A DNA stretch of 8,197 nt from Luminiphilus sp. GTDB taxonomy: Bacteria > Pseudomonadota > Gammaproteobacteria > Pseudomonadales > Halieaceae. The notes below the pieces were generated by a model, which saw only the letters and a program-made list of their open reading frames with translations, was not told the origin of the DNA and ran no database searches. The first letter of the stretch is position 1, and each line of letters begins with the position of its first letter. Positions 5,906 through 8,197 of this stretch are shown here, in pieces. The stretch lies in the NCBI GenBank assembly GCA_029251065.1, contig JAQXEB010000127.1:1-8197 (forward strand), read 5' to 3'. The position numbers and the translations under genes are program-made.

Positions 5906-7303
5906 ATGACCTCTTCCTTGTTTTCGTCACTAAAACTCAATCCTGCTCAACTCGACGCCCTGATGGGTTTGGGTTATTCGGCGATGACTCCGGTGCAGGC
6001 ACAAAGCCTTCCGGCCATTTTACAGCGCCGAGACGTGATTATTCAGGCGGCGACCGGCAGTGGCAAAACCGCTGCCTTTGCCATTGGACTCCTCCATCAC
6101 TTGAACCCACGATTTTTTGGCGTGCAAGCACTGGTGATGTGCCCCACGCGCGAACTGGCTGAGCAAGTGGGCAAGTCGATTAGGCAACTGGCCAGTCGAA
6201 TGTCCAATGTAAAAACCGTCATGCTGTGTGGAGGCAAACCCTTTGGGCCTCAGCGTGATTCACTGCAACACGGGGCGCATATTGTGGTGGGGACGCCGGG
6301 TCGGATTCAAGACCACTTAACGCGAGGTACCCTTGAGCTCAAAGGCGTTACCACCTTCGTTCTCGATGAGGCTGATCGTATGCTCGATATGGGGTTTGCC
6401 GAGGTCATGGCGGACATCACTGCACGCCTGCCAAAGGACCGGCAAACGCTTTTGTTGTCGGCTACATTTCCAGAAGACATCAAAAAGATCAGCCGCACAA
6501 TACAAAAAAATCCGACACAGATTACTGTCGAAGCGCCAGCAAGTAGTGAGAAGGCCGTTGTTGAGCAACTGTTCTATGAGGTTAAAAAGCATGAGCGTGA
6601 TCTTGGGTTGCTCGCGTTGTTCGAACATCATCGCCCGCGCAACGCGATGGTGTTTTGCAACACCAAACAGCAATGTGCCGAGGTCGCTCGTTTTCTTCGT
6701 CAACACGATATAGAGGCGGCTGCGATTCACGGTGACCTCGATCAGCGTGAGCGAGACCAGGTGTTACTGCAATTTGCGAATGACTCCTGCCCTGTTTTAG
6801 TGGCCAGCGATGTGGCGGCTCGGGGCTTAGACATTCCGTTATTGGCGATGGTCGTCAACTATGAGTTACCCCGAGACGCCGATACCTATGTGCATCGAAT
6901 TGGTCGTACAGGCAGGGCCGGCGAATCGGGCAAGGCCTATAGTCTGGTAACACCTCCCGAAGCGCCGCGCATGAGGGTGATAGAGGAACACTTAAAGACT
7001 AACTGCATTTGTGATGTGCTTTCGTCGCTCGATCGAGACCCCAATTATGAGCTACAGGGCAGCATGGTGACCTTGCAATTCGATGCGGGAAGAAAACAAA
7101 AGATCCGACCGGGAGATCTATTGGGAGTACTCACAGGCGACGCGGGCCTTGCGGGCGGGCAGATTGGCAAGATTTCGATTTCTGATAACAGCAGTTGCGT
7201 TGCGATAGAACGATCAGCACTTCGCCAGGCGATGAATTATCTTGCCGACGGTAAAGTCAAAGGGCGGGCTGTACGCGTTCGTCGTTTGAAAACTCAGCAG
7301 TAG
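5906..7303 (+). CDS. dbpA: ATP-dependent 23S rRNA helicase DbpA
   Basis: A 465-aa DEAD-box RNA helicase, close to the roughly 457 aa of E. coli DbpA. In order: Q-motif region with GYSAMTPVQ (23-31), Walker A ATGSGKT (49-55), PTRELA (80-85), TPGR (130-133), DEAD (154-157), SAT (185-187), the RecA2 motifs ARGLD (305-309) and HRIGRTGR (330-337). The C-terminal RNA-binding domain (about 385-462) carries RPGDLLGVLTGDAG and GKVKGRAVRVRRL, the marks that separate DbpA from other DEAD-box proteins. This domain recognises helix 92 of 23S rRNA, and the enzyme remodels the peptidyl-transferase centre during late 50S assembly. ATG 5906 gives the family-typical beginning. The frame is open further upstream (to TTG 5741), but that leader does not resemble the family. 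No clear Shine-Dalgarno precedes 5906. It is a single gene, divergent from the membrane protein and closed by its own terminator. Confidence 0.95.
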   Translation: MTSSLFSSLKLNPAQLDALMGLGYSAMTPVQAQSLPAILQRRDVIIQAATGSGKTAAFAIGLLHHLNPRFFGVQALVMCPTRELAEQVGKSIRQLASRMSNVKTVMLCGGKPFGPQRDSLQHGAHIVVGTPGRIQDHLTRGTLELKGVTTFVLDEADRMLDMGFAEVMADITARLPKDRQTLLLSATFPEDIKKISRTIQKNPTQITVEAPASSEKAVVEQLFYEVKKHERDLGLLALFEHHRPRNAMVFCNTKQQCAEVARFLRQHDIEAAAIHGDLDQRERDQVLLQFANDSCPVLVASDVAARGLDIPLLAMVVNYELPRDADTYVHRIGRTGRAGESGKAYSLVTPPEAPRMRVIEEHLKTNCICDVLSSLDRDPNYELQGSMVTLQFDAGRKQKIRPGDLLGVLTGDAGLAGGQIGKISISDNSSCVAIERSALRQAMNYLADGKVKGRAVRVRRLKTQQ

Positions 7304-7312
7304 GTAAAAGCG

Positions 7313-7364
7313 CCCGCCGAATCGTGTGAGTCTGTAAGCCAAGGTCGCGTAGACTGTCGGCGGG
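7313..7364 (+). repeat. Nested inverted repeat in the dbpA 3' region
   Basis: CCCGCCGA (7313-7320) and TCGGCGGG (7357-7364) are perfect 8-bp complements. Inside them AGTCT (7329-7333) pairs with AGACT (7351-7355), leaving a 17-nt apical loop. It begins 9 nt after the dbpA stop and precedes the likely terminator, so it would lie in the dbpA 3' untranslated region. No T-tract follows. Role unknown. Confidence 0.45.
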
Positions 7365-7390
7365 ACGACAAAACGCGCTAAATTAAGGTG

Positions 7391-7418
7391 AAAAATAGGC
7401 AGCGTGTCGCTGTCTTTT
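7391..7418 (+). terminator. Intrinsic terminator of dbpA
   Basis: A compact stem of GGCAGCG (7398-7404) with CGCTGTC (7408-7414), one G-U pair and a 3-nt loop, is followed by TTTT (7415-7418) and preceded by a run of five A. It lies 88 nt after the dbpA stop on the coding strand. The flanking A and T runs could also stop transcripts from the other strand. Confidence 0.65.
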
Positions 7419-7619
7419 AAAAACAAGCTGGGTGAATATTTAAACTCACATTTTGGGCGAAGAATGTGGTTATCGTGACCGAGTCAAATGGCAACCGTTG
7501 TTCGCTAGGCTTGATGAGTTAGTGTCCTGTTTATTTTGTGTCGCGTTGACGTAGCGTCTGGCAAAAGTAGCTTGCCACCGCCAGCGGGACACCCGCTACT
7601 CGAGCATTACGAGCAGCCC
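7419..7619. other. Gene-free stretch rich in short inverted repeats
   Basis: No convincing coding frame is visible on either strand between the dbpA terminator and the - strand terminator at 7620. The second half holds several possible stems: GGCAA/TTGCC around 7560-7576, AGCGGG/CCCGCT with a 3-nt loop at 7583-7597, an outer AGTAGC/GCTACT pair, and GTGTCC pairing distantly with GGACAC. A poor promoter-like pair, TTGATG (7511-7516) and TATTTT (7532-7537) with a 15-nt spacer, precedes them on the + strand. This could be an unannotated small RNA or just spacer; I cannot decide. Confidence 0.3.
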
Positions 7620-7650
7620 ATAAAAAAGGGCTGCATCTATGCAACCCTTT
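7620..7650 (-). terminator. Intrinsic terminator after the 78-aa ORF (repeat copy 1)
   Basis: Read on the - strand, AAAGGGTTGCA pairs with TGCAGCCCTTT around the loop TAGA, with one G-U wobble, giving an 11-bp stem that runs into six T. It begins 6 nt after the stop codon of the small ORF. On the + strand the wobble becomes a C-A mismatch and no T-run follows, so it is oriented for the - strand. It is nearly identical to the copy at 7958-7988. Confidence 0.85.
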
Positions 7651-7656
7651 GATAAC

Positions 7657-7893
7657 TCACTGATTGAGCCCCTGAAGCCTAGCTCTCTCTTCTCGCCGAC
7701 CCCTCTTAGTCAACGGCTTCCCATCCTCATCAACTTTACTCTTAGGCTTTTCGCCCTTGGCAGTCTTTGAAGCGCGGCTAACTTCAATCAGGCCCAGAGT
7801 CTCTGTATCGCCCAGTTTGGTCGCGTTCTTGTGAAGGGTATCCAGCTCTTCAAAGCTGTAGGCGTCGTTCTTTAACTTCTCGATTCTATTCAC
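7657..7893 (-). CDS. Small highly charged hypothetical protein between twin terminators
   Basis: A 78-codon frame starting at GTG 7893. An in-frame TGA lies four codons upstream of the GTG and no internal Met follows, so GTG is the only sensible start. The product is hydrophilic: a possible helix in the N-terminal half (NRIEKLKNDAYSFEELDTLH) and a basic, probably disordered C-terminal half with KPLTKRGRREERARLQ. It has no membrane segment, signal peptide or recognised domain. Support for a real gene comes from the terminator 6 nt after its stop and the protein-like, non-repetitive composition. Against it are the absent Shine-Dalgarno and a C-rich leader. It may be transcribed by read-through from tRNA-Asn or from its own unseen promoter. 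The basic tail would suit nucleic-acid or ribosome binding, but that is a guess. Confidence 0.5.
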   Translation of the reverse strand: MNRIEKLKNDAYSFEELDTLHKNATKLGDTETLGLIEVSRASKTAKGEKPKSKVDEDGKPLTKRGRREERARLQGLNQ

Positions 7894-7957
7894 GGTGGGG
7901 TCTCATGAGGGGGTGGGGGGCGAGTGCTTGGCTCTGGTCGAGCATAATGATCGGCCA

Positions 7958-7988
7958 ATAAAAAAGGGCTGCATCTCTGCAACCCTTT
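7958..7988 (-). terminator. Intrinsic terminator of tRNA-Asn (repeat copy 2)
   Basis: The same 11-bp - strand stem as at 7620-7650, followed by six T, here with the loop GAGA, a GNRA-type tetraloop. It begins 14 nt beyond the encoded CCA end of tRNA-Asn, where a tRNA terminator is expected. The 31-nt unit differs from copy 1 only at 7977 (C here, A at 7639). Confidence 0.85.
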
Positions 7989-8002
7989 CATATATTTCTG
8001 AA

Positions 8003-8078
8003 TGGCTCCGCCTGCTGGGCTCGAACCAGCGACCCATTGATTAACAGTCAATTGCTCTACCAACTGAGCTAAGGCGGA
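8003..8078 (-). tRNA. tRNA-Asn (anticodon GTT)
   Basis: A 76-nt cloverleaf on the - strand. The acceptor stem TCCGCCT pairs with AGGCGGA (8072-8078 with 8007-8013), the discriminator is G and the CCA is encoded (8003-8005). The D-arm is AGCTCAGTTGGTAGAGC. The anticodon loop CTGTTAA (8041-8047) gives GTT for asparagine at 8043-8045. The T-arm is GCTGG-TTCGAGC-CCAGC. It decodes AAC and AAU. A promoter lies directly upstream and a terminator directly downstream, so it is a single-tRNA transcript unless read-through reaches the small ORF. Confidence 0.97.
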
Positions 8079-8100
8079 ATAGACTCTTCAGAAGACGCGG

Positions 8101-8130
8101 ACTATACACGTCCGTATTTTCTTGCGTCAA
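8101..8130 (-). promoter_or_regulatory. Sigma-70 promoter of tRNA-Asn
   Basis: On the - strand TTGACG (8125-8130) and TATAGT (8101-8106) are separated by 18 nt, each one or two bases from consensus. The predicted start near 8094 leaves a leader of about 15 nt before the tRNA. The bases after the -10 box are CCGCG, the GC-rich discriminator typical of stringently controlled stable-RNA promoters. The remaining 67 bases to the window edge (8131-8197) show no recognisable gene. Confidence 0.85.
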
Positions 8131-8197
8131 GAAGAAGAGAGACTGCGAGTTGGTGAGATAATTCCGTTAAGCTACCCCGCTCGTAGTTTTGGACGCA

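Noticed and set aside
7500..7620. Integron attC-like site
   Set aside because: Stems are present, but no paired GTTRRRY/RYYYAAC core sites could be found.
7891..7920. G-quadruplex on the + strand
   Set aside because: Only three G-runs of three or more separated by suitable loops are present, and one loop is nearly ten bases, so a stable four-tract structure is not supported.
7620..7988. The 31-nt repeats as attachment sites of an integrative element
   Set aside because: The repeats are self-complementary terminators, do not overlap the tRNA 3' end, enclose only about 300 nt and no integrase is present.
1..8197. CRISPR array, insertion sequence or prophage
   Set aside because: No regularly spaced repeats, transposase, integrase or phage structural genes are visible.

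Overview
The window looks like a chromosomal segment of a gammaproteobacterium with moderate GC content. The evidence is a dbpA-type RNA helicase with its specific C-terminal domain, a tRNA-Asn with an encoded CCA, and a biotin-dependent acyl-CoA carboxylase cluster of the leucine/terpenoid type. A marine Cellvibrionales-like lineage would fit, but that is an inference; no gene here fixes the genus.

Left part (1-4856, all + strand): an acyl-CoA catabolism cluster. It opens with the 3' portion of a biotin carboxylase/biotin carrier subunit (1-1101). It continues with a TIGR03084-type DinB-fold metal protein (1197-1994), a small GT-A-like nucleotide-sugar transferase candidate (2002-2733), an enoyl-CoA hydratase/isomerase family protein (2808-3611) and a cytoplasmic beta-lactamase-like serine hydrolase (3645-4856). 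Gaps are 95, 7, 74 and 33 nt, compatible with one transcription unit that may be modulated by a two-tier hairpin at 1107-1147. The carboxylase, crotonase and hydrolase suggest stepwise breakdown of a branched or terpenoid acyl-CoA. The metal protein and the sugar-transferase-like protein are the unexplained members.

Middle part (4857-5670, - strand): two small genes, an XRE/Cro-type regulator (70 aa) and a three-helix membrane protein resembling DUF6249 (129 aa). A perfect 9-bp hairpin separates them. The regulator is convergent with the catabolic cluster.

Right part (5671-8197): dbpA on the + strand, ending at a hairpin-plus-T-tract terminator (7391-7418). A roughly 350-nt gene-free stretch follows, with several inverted repeats. 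Next comes a - strand block: tRNA-Asn(GTT) driven by a clear sigma-70 promoter, its terminator, a 78-codon highly charged unknown ORF, and a second terminator. The two terminators are 31-nt copies differing at one base, so the small ORF sits between duplicated terminators.

No mobile element, CRISPR array or integrase is visible. I do not see a clear undescribed multi-gene system. The best leads are the twin-terminator cassette next to tRNA-Asn, the crotonase lacking one catalytic glutamate, and the mycothiol-isomerase-like protein inside a proteobacterial carboxylase cluster.
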